DNA of 64,000 nucleotides from an uncultured Flavobacteriaceae bacterium (GTDB lineage: Bacteria > Bacteroidota > Bacteroidia > Flavobacteriales > Flavobacteriaceae), in assembly GCA_947488345.1 (NCBI GenBank), contig CANKZQ010000004.1, positions 62,001-126,000 of the forward strand, read 5' to 3'. A program made the translations under genes and the position numbers. This document shows, in pieces, positions 1-8,496 of the stretch. Numbering within the stretch: the stretch's first letter is position 1; each line of letters starts with the position of its first letter. The notes under the pieces are model-generated. The model had not been told where the DNA came from. It searched no databases and saw only the letters and a program-made list of their open reading frames with translations.

Positions 1-188
1 TCACCACGACTATAGCCTGCCTGATGGCATAATAAGACCGTAGGTTTAACCCCTTTTAGATAGTAAGTGTCTCCAGTAACCAGCACAGAATCTTTGGCAT
101 AAAAAGTAACGGTTTCAGTATATATCTCTTCTTGCGCGATCAATGCTTGCGAATAAATTAATAAAAATAGTAGGGTGAACGTACGCAT
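1..188 (-). CDS. Secreted alpha/beta hydrolase, N-terminal fragment
   Basis: Only the first 62 codons are in the window; the gene continues past the left edge. The ATG is the complement of 186-188 and opens a hydrophobic signal peptide (MRTFTLLFLLIYSQALIAQ) with a likely signal peptidase I site after AQA/IAQ. The mature part then reads into PTVLLCHQAGYSRGE. The H-Q-A-x-x-S-R-G stretch is the usual oxyanion-side turn of dienelactone-hydrolase-like enzymes. The nucleophile and the rest of the fold are outside the window, so substrate cannot be judged. It lies 5 bp downstream of the next gene on the same strand and is probably co-transcribed with it. Confidence 0.75.
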   Translation of the reverse strand, partial: MRTFTLLFLLIYSQALIAQEEIYTETVTFYAKDSVLVTGDTYYLKGVKPTVLLCHQAGYSRG

Positions 189-193
189 ATATA

Positions 194-622
194 TTAGTTT
201 AAATGTTTAACAGGATCCTTACCAAAAATTACTTTTCTAAATTCCCCAGGTTTTTTCGTGTTTAATAATTTGAGTACATTTTGTGCCTTAATCAAAGCGG
301 CAAAATGCTCTTCTCTTTTGTCGTACTGTTGTTGATTTGCATACGTGGTAATGAGCATAAAGTTAAAAGGGTTTTCTTTTGTTGAGGGAGTCTCTAAGAA
401 TTGATACGATAAAATATGTCCTTTTTGTAGAGCTTGCACGCGTAATATCTTCCAATTATTTTGATAATAAAATAGAGCCTCTTTCTTATTATTATTTAAT
501 ATTTGTACAAAGTCAATTGTGGAAATTCGATCTTCTAAGTTTAATTGACCCTCCGAATTCAATTGCTGTGAACTACTCGCCAGGCCAATGGAGAACACAA
601 GATAGAATAATAAAAATCGCAT
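194..622 (-). CDS. Small exported protein of unknown function
   Basis: The product has 142 residues with an N-terminal signal peptide (MRFLLFYLVFSIGLASS) and is therefore probably periplasmic. I do not recognise the family with confidence. The central part (residues about 85-110, LITTYANQQQYDKREEHF) resembles small dimeric alpha/beta-barrel proteins such as ABM or NIPSNAP-like domains, but this is only an impression. The gene precedes the truncated hydrolase by 5 bp, so the two probably form an operon and may act on the same substrate. No lipobox is seen. Confidence 0.6.
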   Translation of the reverse strand: MRFLLFYLVFSIGLASSSQQLNSEGQLNLEDRISTIDFVQILNNNKKEALFYYQNNWKILRVQALQKGHILSYQFLETPSTKENPFNFMLITTYANQQQYDKREEHFAALIKAQNVLKLLNTKKPGEFRKVIFGKDPVKHLN

Positions 623-769
623 ATTTTTGTCATTTAGTGTTTCAATATACCAAATTCAGAAATTGATAAATAATCAATAGTGTAATTTTAACATGGGTTT
701 AAGATTTTAAGAAATACTGCCTAATTGTCATTTTAACTATCTTGGCGCGATATTAGACAGAAGTTCATC

Positions 770-2506
770 ATGAGTAAACAAAAAGTATCATTTCGTTGGG
801 CGTTTAAGGAGTTTATCTGGCCCAGAAGAAAAATCGTTTTTATTGGCCTAATATTGATTATTTTAAAAAGTCTTGCTGGCTTTGTCATTCCCATTCAAAC
901 CAAAACATTGATTGATGATATTGTGCCTAATAAAGACATGAATGCCTTATATACCTTGGTTATTGTGATTGTCTTGGCATTGTTGGTTCAGGCATTAACT
1001 TCTTTTTCTTTGACACGATTATTAAGTGTAGAAGCGCAACACTTAATCTCATTATTAAGAGCTCAAGTACAAAAAAAATTACTCAGATTACCTATCAGTT
1101 TTTTTGATAATAATAAATCAGGGGCCTTAGTCTCACGTGTTATGACCGACGTAGAAGGTGTACGTAATCTCGTTGGTACAGGTTTGGTGCAATTAATTGG
1201 TGGCTCGATTACGGCAATTATCGCATTCGTATTACTCATTAAAATTAGTATCACAATGACATTTGTAGTATTGGTACCCGTTATTATTTTTGGAGTTGTT
1301 ATGTTAAAGGCTTTTGGTGTGATACGTCCCATTTTTAAAGCGAGAGGAAAAATTAATGCTGAGGTTACGGGTCGTTTGACAGAAACCCTTAATGGAGTGC
1401 GTGTGATCAAAGGTTTTAACGCCGAAGCTAAAGAAAACAAAACCTTTGAAGAAGGGGTGGAGCGTTTGTTTCAAAACGTAAAAAAGAGCTTAACAGCGAC
1501 AGCATTGATTACCAGTTCTTCGACATTTTTAATAGGATTGGCATCGGCAGGCATTATGGGAATTGGTGGTTATTATATCATGAATGATTCAATGACATTA
1601 GGTGATTTTGTTCAATTTACCATTCTGCTTGGCTTTATGGTAGCGCCCATTGTTCAAATGAGTAATATAGGCAGTCAGTTAACCGAAGCTATGGCCGGCT
1701 TAGATCGTACCCAAGAATTGATGAGAATTACCGAAGAAGACAATCCAGAGCAGCGTACTGTACAGTTAGACCAGTTTGCGGGCAATATTGTTTTTGATGA
1801 TGTATCTTTTAGTTACGAAGAAAGTAAAGAGGTACTGCATAATATTTCTTTTTCCGCTCCTGCCGGAAGTGTCACTGCCTTGGTTGGTTCTTCGGGTTCT
1901 GGAAAGTCGACCATCGCTGGGCTAGCGGCTACGTTTCTAAATCCGATAAAAGGAAAAGTAACGTTAGATGGGATTGATTTAAGTACAGTGAATTTGAGTA
2001 GCTATCGTAGTAGGTTAGGAGTGGTTTTACAAGATGACTTTTTGTATGAAGGTACTATTCGCGAAAATATTTTATTCGCTAAAGCGGAAGCTACCGAAGA
2101 ACAATTACAGGCGGCGGTAAAAGGAGCGTATGTCAATGAATTTACTGATCGCTTTGATGAAGGTTTGAACACAGTAATAGGCGAGCGTGGTGTTAAATTA
2201 TCGGGAGGTCAACGTCAACGTATCTCTATTGCGAGAGCCTTGTTAGCAGATCCGAAGATTATTATTTTAGATGAAGCTACGTCAAATTTAGATACCGAAA
2301 GTGAGTCGTATATCCAAAAGAGTTTAGGTTTGTTGATGCAAGACAGAACAACATTCGTGATTGCGCATAGATTGAGTACTATACAACAGGCCGATCAGAT
2401 CTTGGTAATTGAAGAAGGAAATATTGTAGAGCGCGGGAAGCACGAGGAGCTGATTGCACAACAAGGACGTTATTACGAATTGTATACCTATCAAAGTAGA
2501 ATATAA
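770..2506 (+). CDS. ABC exporter, fused TMD-NBD half transporter (MsbA/multidrug type)
   Basis: At 578 residues this has the standard length for a homodimeric ABC exporter of the inner membrane. Residues 1-320 hold about six transmembrane helices (ABC_membrane domain). The ATPase domain follows, with Walker A GSSGSGKST near residue 373, Q-loop in VVLQDD, signature LSGGQ near 477, Walker B IIILDEA near 497 and the H-loop AHRLS near 532. All catalytic motifs are intact. Substrate is not predictable from sequence; lipid, lipopeptide or drug export are all possible. Its stop codon lies 2 bp before the M23 peptidase ATG, so the two genes are translationally coupled. Confidence 0.93.
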   Translation: MSKQKVSFRWAFKEFIWPRRKIVFIGLILIILKSLAGFVIPIQTKTLIDDIVPNKDMNALYTLVIVIVLALLVQALTSFSLTRLLSVEAQHLISLLRAQVQKKLLRLPISFFDNNKSGALVSRVMTDVEGVRNLVGTGLVQLIGGSITAIIAFVLLIKISITMTFVVLVPVIIFGVVMLKAFGVIRPIFKARGKINAEVTGRLTETLNGVRVIKGFNAEAKENKTFEEGVERLFQNVKKSLTATALITSSSTFLIGLASAGIMGIGGYYIMNDSMTLGDFVQFTILLGFMVAPIVQMSNIGSQLTEAMAGLDRTQELMRITEEDNPEQRTVQLDQFAGNIVFDDVSFSYEESKEVLHNISFSAPAGSVTALVGSSGSGKSTIAGLAATFLNPIKGKVTLDGIDLSTVNLSSYRSRLGVVLQDDFLYEGTIRENILFAKAEATEEQLQAAVKGAYVNEFTDRFDEGLNTVIGERGVKLSGGQRQRISIARALLADPKIIILDEATSNLDTESESYIQKSLGLLMQDRTTFVIAHRLSTIQQADQILVIEEGNIVERGKHEELIAQQGRYYELYTYQSRI

Positions 2507-2508
2507 GT

Positions 2509-3198
2509 ATGGAGCCTGTTGTTTTCGAAGATTTTCTTAGAAATATTTCTATTAATTCATTGCGAGTGATTGATGAGGCAATTGACCGAAAAAAGTATGT
2601 TGCCATTGATTTGTCTTCGACAAACAAAGTCCTGTTTGGTTTTGATGTATCATCTTCAAAAGCTTGGGAAGAATATCTCCATACGTATTTAAAGGAGCAA
2701 CATGCCACTGTTGCTTATGGAGGATATTTAGAGCAGCGAGATATCTATAGTCGCAGTGCTTATTTTAAAAAAGAAAGCTCCGAAAATGAACGAAATATCC
2801 ATTTAGGGATTGATTTATGGTGTGATGCTAATACTAAAGTGTTATCTGTGTTGAATGGTGAGATACATAGCTTTCAGAACAATACCAATTTTGGTGATTA
2901 TGGCCCTACAATAATTATTAAACATTGTTTTGAAAATATAGAATTTTATTCGCTGTATGGACATTTAAGTTTGGCATCAATCAAAGAGGTAGAAGTTGGT
3001 CAAAAAGTACAGCAAGGTGAGGTGATAGGTTATTTAGGCGATAGTGCGGTGAATGGAGATTACGCCCCGCACTTACATTTTCAACTAATAAGAGATATGC
3101 AAGAGCAATTTGGTGATTATCCTGGGGTTACAAGTACTAAAGACTTCGAGTTTTATAAAAATAACTGTCCGGACCCTAATTTGTTGTTGAAATTTTGA
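2509..3198 (+). CDS. M23 (LytM-like) metallopeptidase without signal peptide
   Basis: The 229-residue product contains an M23 fold with the zinc motif HLGID (about residue 98), LYGHLS (about 153) and HLHFQL (about 188). The metal ligands are therefore conserved. Classical M23 enzymes cut peptidoglycan cross-links outside the membrane, yet the N-terminus (MEPVVFEDFLRNIS) is not a signal peptide and has no TM helix. From memory, a similar cytoplasmic M23 type, with a Y-G-G-Y-L-E-Q-R segment before the domain, also occurs fused to class III aminotransferases. That makes a non-wall substrate conceivable. It follows the ABC exporter by 2 bp. Confidence 0.85.
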   Translation: MEPVVFEDFLRNISINSLRVIDEAIDRKKYVAIDLSSTNKVLFGFDVSSSKAWEEYLHTYLKEQHATVAYGGYLEQRDIYSRSAYFKKESSENERNIHLGIDLWCDANTKVLSVLNGEIHSFQNNTNFGDYGPTIIIKHCFENIEFYSLYGHLSLASIKEVEVGQKVQQGEVIGYLGDSAVNGDYAPHLHFQLIRDMQEQFGDYPGVTSTKDFEFYKNNCPDPNLLLKF

Positions 3199-3298
3199 TG
3201 GTATTTTTAGCACGAAGTTTTGAATACCTACAAATATGAAAAGCTAATTCTTAGTTTATCAAGATCGTCTTTTTGAAAGAGAAAATCAAATAGAGATG

Positions 3299-3835
3299 TT
3301 ATTTAAATACGACACTATCTATTTGTAATTCAAAGCTTTCCGCTTTTTTATTACCAATTAAGAAGGCGATTTCCTCGAGGGTCTCGGCTGGATAATTCGG
3401 AATATCTAAGCTATATCCGCGAAAGGCAGGATACATATCACTCAACTTGATTTCAATGGTTTCCCATTTTCCAGAGGTGGTGAATTTAGCAATATAAGAA
3501 TGACGATCATAGGCACTCGATTTGGTTCTAAACTGGTAGCTTTTACCGTCACCTTTTATAGTTAGCACAGCTTTAGTATAGCCTTTGACCTTTTTCTCGG
3601 TAAAACGATAACGTAATGATGAGAAGCCACCGTTATTCTCTAAAGAAACGGCACCACTAAATACGCCATGACCATTAGCATTGAGCTTAAAACTGCCATT
3701 CGAACGTCCTCCCATCACAACATCGTCTAAAATTTTCCAATTTGAAATATCACTTTTTGTATCAAAGTCAAATAATACCATAGGCTTCACCAATATACAT
3801 GTAAAAATTAAAGAAAATACTACTACCGTACGCAT
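3299..3835 (-). CDS. CIA30-domain exported protein
   Basis: The 178-residue protein begins with a signal peptide (MRTVVVFSLIFTCILV), followed by a CIA30/NDUFAF1-type beta-sandwich. Recognisable points are FDFDTKSDISNWKILDDVVMGG near residues 22-43 and the galactose-binding-like core ending in an FLIGNKK strand. In eukaryotes CIA30 is a complex I assembly factor; in bacteria the domain is found in exported proteins of unknown role. The gene is 29 bp downstream of argS on the same strand and probably read through from it. No catalytic residues are evident. Confidence 0.85.
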   Translation of the reverse strand: MRTVVVFSLIFTCILVKPMVLFDFDTKSDISNWKILDDVVMGGRSNGSFKLNANGHGVFSGAVSLENNGGFSSLRYRFTEKKVKGYTKAVLTIKGDGKSYQFRTKSSAYDRHSYIAKFTTSGKWETIEIKLSDMYPAFRGYSLDIPNYPAETLEEIAFLIGNKKAESFELQIDSVVFK

Positions 3836-3864
3836 ACAGCTAAGTTAGTAATAAATGGTCATTG

Positions 3865-5643
3865 CTACATACGCTCAGGCACATCAATTCCTAAGAGACC
3901 AACAGCATTTTTAATAATGTCACCTACTTTTTTGGATAACTGTACTCTAAAGATTTTCTCTTGGTCGTTATCGCAACCTAAAATAGGGACGCTCTGATAA
4001 AATGAATTGTATTCTTTTACCAATTCATAGGTATAATTCGCAATGATGGCTGGACTATAATTGGCAGCGGCCTGTTGGATTATCTCTGGGAACAATACAA
4101 GTTGTTTCAACAATGATTTTTCTTTAGGATGTAGCGTTAAGCCTTCCACGGAAGTGGTATATTCAAAATTCGCCTTTCGTAAAATAGACTGAATACGGGC
4201 ATAGGTATATTGAATAAAAGGACCTGTATTTCCTTGAAAATCAATAGATGCAGCGGGATCGAACAAAATGCGTTTTTTAGGATCTACCTTTAAAAGATAG
4301 TATTTTAAGGCACCTAATCCGATAGTCTTATAAAGTTGATCCTTTTCTTCTTGAGAATAGCCTTCTAGCTTCCCCAAATCTTCAGATATATCTCTAGCAG
4401 TGTGTGTCATATCGACCAAGAGATCATCGGCATCTACCACAGTACCTTCTCGCGATTTCATTTTTCCAGATGGTAAATCTACCATCCCATAGCTTAAATG
4501 ATATAAATTTTTTGCCCAGTCAAAGCCTAACTTCTTTAGGATTAAAAACAATACTTTAAAATGATAATCCTGTTCATTTCCTACGGTATATACCAATCCG
4601 CCAACGTCTGGATGGTCTTTGATACGTTGTATGGCGGTACCAATGTCTTGAGTCATATATACCGCAGTACCATCGGCACGCAATACAATTTTTTCATCAA
4701 GACCTTCATCAGTCAAATCACACCAAACAGATCCGTCTTCCTTTTTTATGAAGACGCCTTTGGCAAGACCCTCAGTCACGAATTCTTTTCCTAATAAATA
4801 AGTATCACTCTCATAATAATAAGTATCAAAATCAACTCCTAAATTTTTATAGGTCACCTCAAAACCTTCATAGACCCATGTGTTCATGGTTTTCCAGAGG
4901 TCAACAACAGCTGTATCTCCCGCTTCCCACTTAAGCAGCATTTCTTGTGCTTCTACTAAAATAGGGGCCTGTTTCTTGGCATCCGCTTCAGCGATACCCT
5001 CCACGATAAGCGACTGAATTTCCTTTTTATATTCTTGGTCGAACTTTACATAATAATTTCCTACCAATTTATCTCCTTTAAGGCTTGTACTTTCAGGAGT
5101 TTCTCCATTTCCATATCGCTGCCAAGCCAACATACTTTTACAAATATGAATACCACGATCATTGATAATTTGCGTTTTATACACTTTTTTACCCGCAGCT
5201 TTAATAATCTCAGCAACTGAGTATCCTAACAGATTATTACGAATATGTCCTAAATGCAGTGGTTTATTGGTGTTTGGCGAAGAATATTCTACCATTACAG
5301 CCGAGTCATTCTTTGCAGGTTTCTTAAAACCATAATCAGCCATGGCATACACATCATTGAACTGTGTGGTATAATAGGCATCATTAATTACTAAATTCAA
5401 AAAGCCTTTGACAACATTAAAATCGGTTACAGTGGGTACATGCTCTTTCAAATAATTACCTAAGTTGGTGGCAATTTCTACAGGGTTTCCCTTGATAACT
5501 CTCAAAAAAGGAAAGACGACGATGGTAATGTCGCCTTCAAAATCTTTTCGTGTTGCTTGAAACTCAACGGTATCAATGGTTGTCTTATAGATGGTTACAA
5601 AACCTTGTTGTACTGCAGATTTTAATGTTTGCTGAATACTCAT
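3865..5643 (-). CDS. argS: Arginyl-tRNA synthetase
   Basis: This 592-residue class I aminoacyl-tRNA synthetase charges tRNA-Arg in the cytoplasm. The order is an N-terminal Add-1 domain, then the catalytic Rossmann domain with the HIGH-equivalent HLGH in NTNKPLHLGHIRNNL (about residue 131). The KMSKS-equivalent KMKSREG lies near 390. A DALR anticodon-binding domain ends in the typical GIDVPERM. Length and motifs fit the family fully. It starts a two-gene minus-strand unit with the CIA30 gene and diverges from the PNPOx-like gene across 90 bp. Confidence 0.98.
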   Translation of the reverse strand: MSIQQTLKSAVQQGFVTIYKTTIDTVEFQATRKDFEGDITIVVFPFLRVIKGNPVEIATNLGNYLKEHVPTVTDFNVVKGFLNLVINDAYYTTQFNDVYAMADYGFKKPAKNDSAVMVEYSSPNTNKPLHLGHIRNNLLGYSVAEIIKAAGKKVYKTQIINDRGIHICKSMLAWQRYGNGETPESTSLKGDKLVGNYYVKFDQEYKKEIQSLIVEGIAEADAKKQAPILVEAQEMLLKWEAGDTAVVDLWKTMNTWVYEGFEVTYKNLGVDFDTYYYESDTYLLGKEFVTEGLAKGVFIKKEDGSVWCDLTDEGLDEKIVLRADGTAVYMTQDIGTAIQRIKDHPDVGGLVYTVGNEQDYHFKVLFLILKKLGFDWAKNLYHLSYGMVDLPSGKMKSREGTVVDADDLLVDMTHTARDISEDLGKLEGYSQEEKDQLYKTIGLGALKYYLLKVDPKKRILFDPAASIDFQGNTGPFIQYTYARIQSILRKANFEYTTSVEGLTLHPKEKSLLKQLVLFPEIIQQAAANYSPAIIANYTYELVKEYNSFYQSVPILGCDNDQEKIFRVQLSKKVGDIIKNAVGLLGIDVPERM

Positions 5644-5664
5644 TCTTCTAAAAAATTATACTGG

Positions 5665-5672
5665 CAAATTTA
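5665..5672 (-). promoter_or_regulatory. Candidate -7 box for argS
   Basis: On the minus strand this reads TAAATTTG, an exact match to the Bacteroidetes -7 consensus TAnnTTTG, about 21 bp upstream of the argS ATG. I see no convincing -33 TTTG at the usual distance, so it is a partial match only. Confidence 0.4.
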
Positions 5673-5683
5673 AGATAAATATG

Positions 5684-5713
5684 TTTGGGTATTAAAAGGA
5701 TTTACTACTTTTA
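5684..5713 (+). promoter_or_regulatory. Candidate promoter for the PNPOx-like/cupin operon
   Basis: A -33 element TTTG (5684-5687) is followed after 18 bp by TACTTTTA (5706-5713), one mismatch from TAnnTTTG. The predicted start lies shortly before the ATG at 5734. Spacing and composition fit a Bacteroidetes sigma-A promoter, and it is oriented divergently from the argS box. Confidence 0.4.
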
Positions 5714-5733
5714 TTAGAGCTAATTTTAATGTA

Positions 5734-6390
5734 ATGTTTACAGATAAAACAAAGGTAAAAAGAGTCCCTAAGCGAGGTCATTATGATGCCGAAACTATTT
5801 ATAAAGTATTAGATAATGATTTTATTTGTCAAGTAGGTTTTGTTTTTAACGAATACCCTGTTGTGATTCCTACCATTTATGGTCGTAAAGAGGATATCGT
5901 TTACTTTCATGGTGCTAGCGTGAGTAGAATGCTTGTGACTCTTGAAAAAGGTGTGAAAATTTCTATAAACGTAACGCAAACTGATGGTATTGTTTTGGCG
6001 CGTTCAGCATTTCATCATTCGTTAAATTATCATTCAGTAACTGTTTTCGGTAAGGCCGAATTAGTAACAGATGCGCAAGAGCGGTTGGAAGCTTTAAAAA
6101 TTGTATCGGATCAAATTATACCTGGACGTTGGGAAGAGGTACGCTTACCAAATGAAAAGGAATTGAAGGCGACCAAAGTATTGAAACTATCTTTGAATGA
6201 AGCTTCGGCAAAAATTCGAACAGGTCCTCCTGGTGATGAAAAAGCTGATTATGACTTAGATGTTTGGGCCGGTGTTGTTCCGATAGTAAAAAAATACGGT
6301 ACACCAATTCCCGATCCTGCTCTAAAACAAGGGGTATCCATGTCGCAAAGTGCCTTGCAATTAGCAGCGAATAAAAAATTATTATCATGA
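5734..6390 (+). CDS. Pyridoxamine 5'-phosphate oxidase-family flavoprotein (split-barrel FMN-binding)
   Basis: The 218-residue cytoplasmic protein belongs to the PNPOx-like split-barrel class, in the branch related to NimA. Typical points are ICQVGFVFNEYPVVIPTIYG near residues 31-50, YFHGASVSRML near 62-72, and the strand-helix region HHSLNYHSVTVFGKAELV. Members bind FMN or related flavins as dimers and many have unknown substrates. It overlaps the next gene by 4 bp (ATGA), so the small cupin is translationally coupled to it. No signal peptide is seen. Family assignment is firm; reaction is unknown. Confidence 0.85.
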   Translation: MFTDKTKVKRVPKRGHYDAETIYKVLDNDFICQVGFVFNEYPVVIPTIYGRKEDIVYFHGASVSRMLVTLEKGVKISINVTQTDGIVLARSAFHHSLNYHSVTVFGKAELVTDAQERLEALKIVSDQIIPGRWEEVRLPNEKELKATKVLKLSLNEASAKIRTGPPGDEKADYDLDVWAGVVPIVKKYGTPIPDPALKQGVSMSQSALQLAANKKLLS

Positions 6391-6752
6391 AAAAATATAC
6401 CATTCAAAAATCACCGTTTGTGGTGCCTACAACCGACGGAAAGCTCATTGAAGAACATTTCGGAAACGCAACTGATGGCAATTCGAAAGTCAGTATTGCT
6501 CATATGATTGCACCACCGGGATGGAGTGAACCTTTTCAGACACCAGAATTTGAAGAATATACGTATATCATAAAGGGTAAAAAGCAATTTATTATTAATG
6601 ATGAAACAGTTATTTTAGAAGCAGGTCAATCCATAAAAATTGAAAAACAGACGCGAGTTCAGTATTCGAATCCGTTTTTAGAACCTTGTGAATATCTAGC
6701 TATTTGTCTTCCCGCTTTTTCAATGGATCTAGTGCATCGTGAGGATAGTTAG
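6387..6752 (+). CDS. Small single-domain cupin protein
   Basis: The 121-residue protein is one cupin barrel. It contains PGWSEPFQTPEFEEYTYIIKGK, in which the usual His pair of motif 1 is replaced, and motif 2 around VILEAGQSIKIEK. The canonical G(X)5HXH(X)3-4E(X)6G pattern is incomplete: only the E (EEYTYIIKG) is clear. Metal-dependent catalysis is therefore doubtful and a binding role is possible. The start ATG overlaps the stop of the PNPOx-like gene, which suggests linked expression. Confidence 0.75.
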   Translation: MKKYTIQKSPFVVPTTDGKLIEEHFGNATDGNSKVSIAHMIAPPGWSEPFQTPEFEEYTYIIKGKKQFIINDETVILEAGQSIKIEKQTRVQYSNPFLEPCEYLAICLPAFSMDLVHREDS

Positions 6753-6836
6753 TTGAACGTTAAAGTTTTATTAAAAAGGAAATGCTCTATGTGAAACTTT
6801 GTTTTAATGGGTAAATTCACTGTTAAAAACGTAACC

Positions 6837-7421
6837 ATGACGCTCCGATTCATCTTATTTTTCACTTGTTTAGTTCCCTTTTTGTTAGTAGCTCAAGAAG
6901 GCAGTAGCAATTCTTACGAAGCTTCTCAAGAATTTCCATTTGGTAGATTGAACCCCAAGGCCCCACCGGAAACCGCTGATTTTTCGGATTTAATTGGTCG
7001 AAGTGATTGTATATCTGAAACGAGACAGGCAGATAGAACATGGGCTAAACCAGTTAAAATGACCTGGGAATGGAAATATATAATGAATGGAATGGGCGTG
7101 CAGGATGAAACTATCAAGGCAGATGGTAAGCATTCTGGCAGTATTCGCCAGTATAGCAGGGATAGTGCGCGATGGTATGTTCATTATTATTCTTCGGCGG
7201 CAATCGCAACGACATTGTCTACTTGGGAAGGCACTAAAAAAGGAAAAGATATTGTGTTATATAGAGCCCAAAAAGCACCTAACGGAATGGATGGTTTTTA
7301 TAGACTTACGTTTTCAAATATACATACAAAAGGATTTAACTGGATAGGAGAGTGGGTAGATACTACCGAGAAAGTAGTTTTTCCTACTTGGAAAATTGCG
7401 TGTACTAAACGTGAAGATTAA
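6837..7421 (+). CDS. Exported protein, DUF1579/lipocalin-like, function unknown
   Basis: I choose the ATG at 6837 rather than an in-frame ATG at 6807. The former places a clean signal peptide (MTLRFILFFTCLVPFLLVAQ) at the very N-terminus, giving 194 residues. The mature part has repeated aromatic beta-strand patterns (MTWEWKYIMNG, ARWYVHYYSS, FNWIGEWVD), as in DUF1579-like or THAP4-like beta-barrels. A C-terminal Cys (WKIACTKRED) could pair with Cys in GRSDCISETR. I do not know a function. It stands alone, convergent with folD. Confidence 0.65.
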   Translation: MTLRFILFFTCLVPFLLVAQEGSSNSYEASQEFPFGRLNPKAPPETADFSDLIGRSDCISETRQADRTWAKPVKMTWEWKYIMNGMGVQDETIKADGKHSGSIRQYSRDSARWYVHYYSSAAIATTLSTWEGTKKGKDIVLYRAQKAPNGMDGFYRLTFSNIHTKGFNWIGEWVDTTEKVVFPTWKIACTKRED

Positions 7422-7510
7422 AGCTGCGTTAAATATTTGCTAAATATAGGTTAACAACGATCCTGGGACTTTGTAAATTGTATCTTTACACTACAATTAA
7501 AGAAGAGAAA

Positions 7511-7564
7511 ATGCTACAAGTGATAATAACAATTATATTAATTATACTTACTGTTATTGTGTAA
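7511..7564 (+). CDS. Candidate 17-residue membrane peptide
   Basis: An ATG at 7511 opens MLQVIITIILIILTVIV followed by TAA. The product would be a single uninterrupted hydrophobic helix. It sits in the 150 bp between convergent genes and is preceded by a purine-rich stretch (AAAGAAGAGAAA) and by TATCTTTA at 7481-7488, one mismatch from the -7 consensus. This is direct sequence reading only; so short an ORF can arise by chance in AT-rich DNA. Confidence 0.25.
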   Translation: MLQVIITIILIILTVIV

Positions 7565-7571
7565 GTAAAAC

Positions 7572-8444
7572 CTAACGACGACTACGTGCTAATAATGTGT
7601 TTTTAAGCAACATAGCAATCGTCATTGGGCCCACGCCTCCAGGTACTGGAGTAATATACGCTGCTTTTTCTGCGACTTCATCAAAAGCAACATCTCCGAC
7701 CAATCGATATCCACTCTTTTTTGAAGCATCATCAATTCGTGTAATACCCACGTCAATTACGGTAACACCTTCTTTAACCATATCAGCTGTCAAAAATTCA
7801 GCAATACCGAGGGCCGCAATAATAATATCGGCTTTTTGGGTGATTTCTTTCAAATTTTTAGTTCTACTATGCGTAATTGTCACAGTAGCGTTACCTCTTT
7901 TACGCTTTTGGGCAAGTAAAATGCTCATTGGACTACCAACGATATGACTTCGTCCGATAACAACGACATTTTTACCAGAAGTTTCAATGTCATATCGATC
8001 TAATAATTCTAAAATTCCGAAAGGGGTCGCCGAAATAAATGTAGGTAAATTTAAAGCCATTTTGCCGACATTGGCAGGGTGGAAGCCGTCAACATCTTTA
8101 TCTGGGTCTACGGCCATCAACACTTTTTGTTCATCTATATGTTTGGGTAAAGGCAACTGTACAATGAAACCATCAATATCATTATCAATGTTTAAGATTG
8201 CGATTTCATTCAACAACTTTTCTTCGGTCGTTTCTGCAGGTAAACGAATTAATGTAGATTCAAAACCTACTAGTTTACAGGCTTTTACCTTGGCATTTAC
8301 ATAGGTTTGACTGGCGCCATCTTCTCCTACTAAAATCGCCGCAAGATGTGGTACTTTTTTTCCTTCTTTTTTTAGTTGTTCAACATCGGCTGCAATTTCT
8401 TGCTTTAATTCGGCTGAGGTCTTTTTTCCGTCTAATAAGATCAT
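7572..8444 (-). CDS. folD: Methylenetetrahydrofolate dehydrogenase/cyclohydrolase
   Basis: The 290-residue bifunctional cytoplasmic enzyme interconverts 5,10-methylene-, methenyl- and 10-formyl-tetrahydrofolate in one-carbon metabolism. Visible signatures are the [10 protein letters not shown] helix with the catalytic Lys (about residue 56), [13 protein letters not shown] (about 95-107), and the dinucleotide-binding [14 protein letters not shown] (about 163-176). The C-terminal [15 protein letters not shown] is also present. All are intact and length is normal. It lies 52 bp downstream of ffh on the same strand. Confidence 0.98.
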   Translation of the reverse strand: MILLDGKKTSAELKQEIAADVEQLKKEGKKVPHLAAILVGEDGASQTYVNAKVKACKLVGFESTLIRLPAETTEEKLLNEIAILNIDNDIDGFIVQLPLPKHIDEQKVLMAVDPDKDVDGFHPANVGKMALNLPTFISATPFGILELLDRYDIETSGKNVVVIGRSHIVGSPMSILLAQKRKRGNATVTITHSRTKNLKEITQKADIIIAALGIAEFLTADMVKEGVTVIDVGITRIDDASKKSGYRLVGDVAFDEVAEKAAYITPVPGGVGPMTIAMLLKNTLLARSRR

Positions 8445-8496
8445 AGGTTACATTTCGGTATTTGGTTATTTTAAACGTTCAACAACTAACTGTTAG

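Noticed and set aside
1063-1440. Minus-strand ORF inside the ABC exporter
   Set aside because: It is a shadow of the conserved membrane domain; Thr/Ile-rich composition, no domain.
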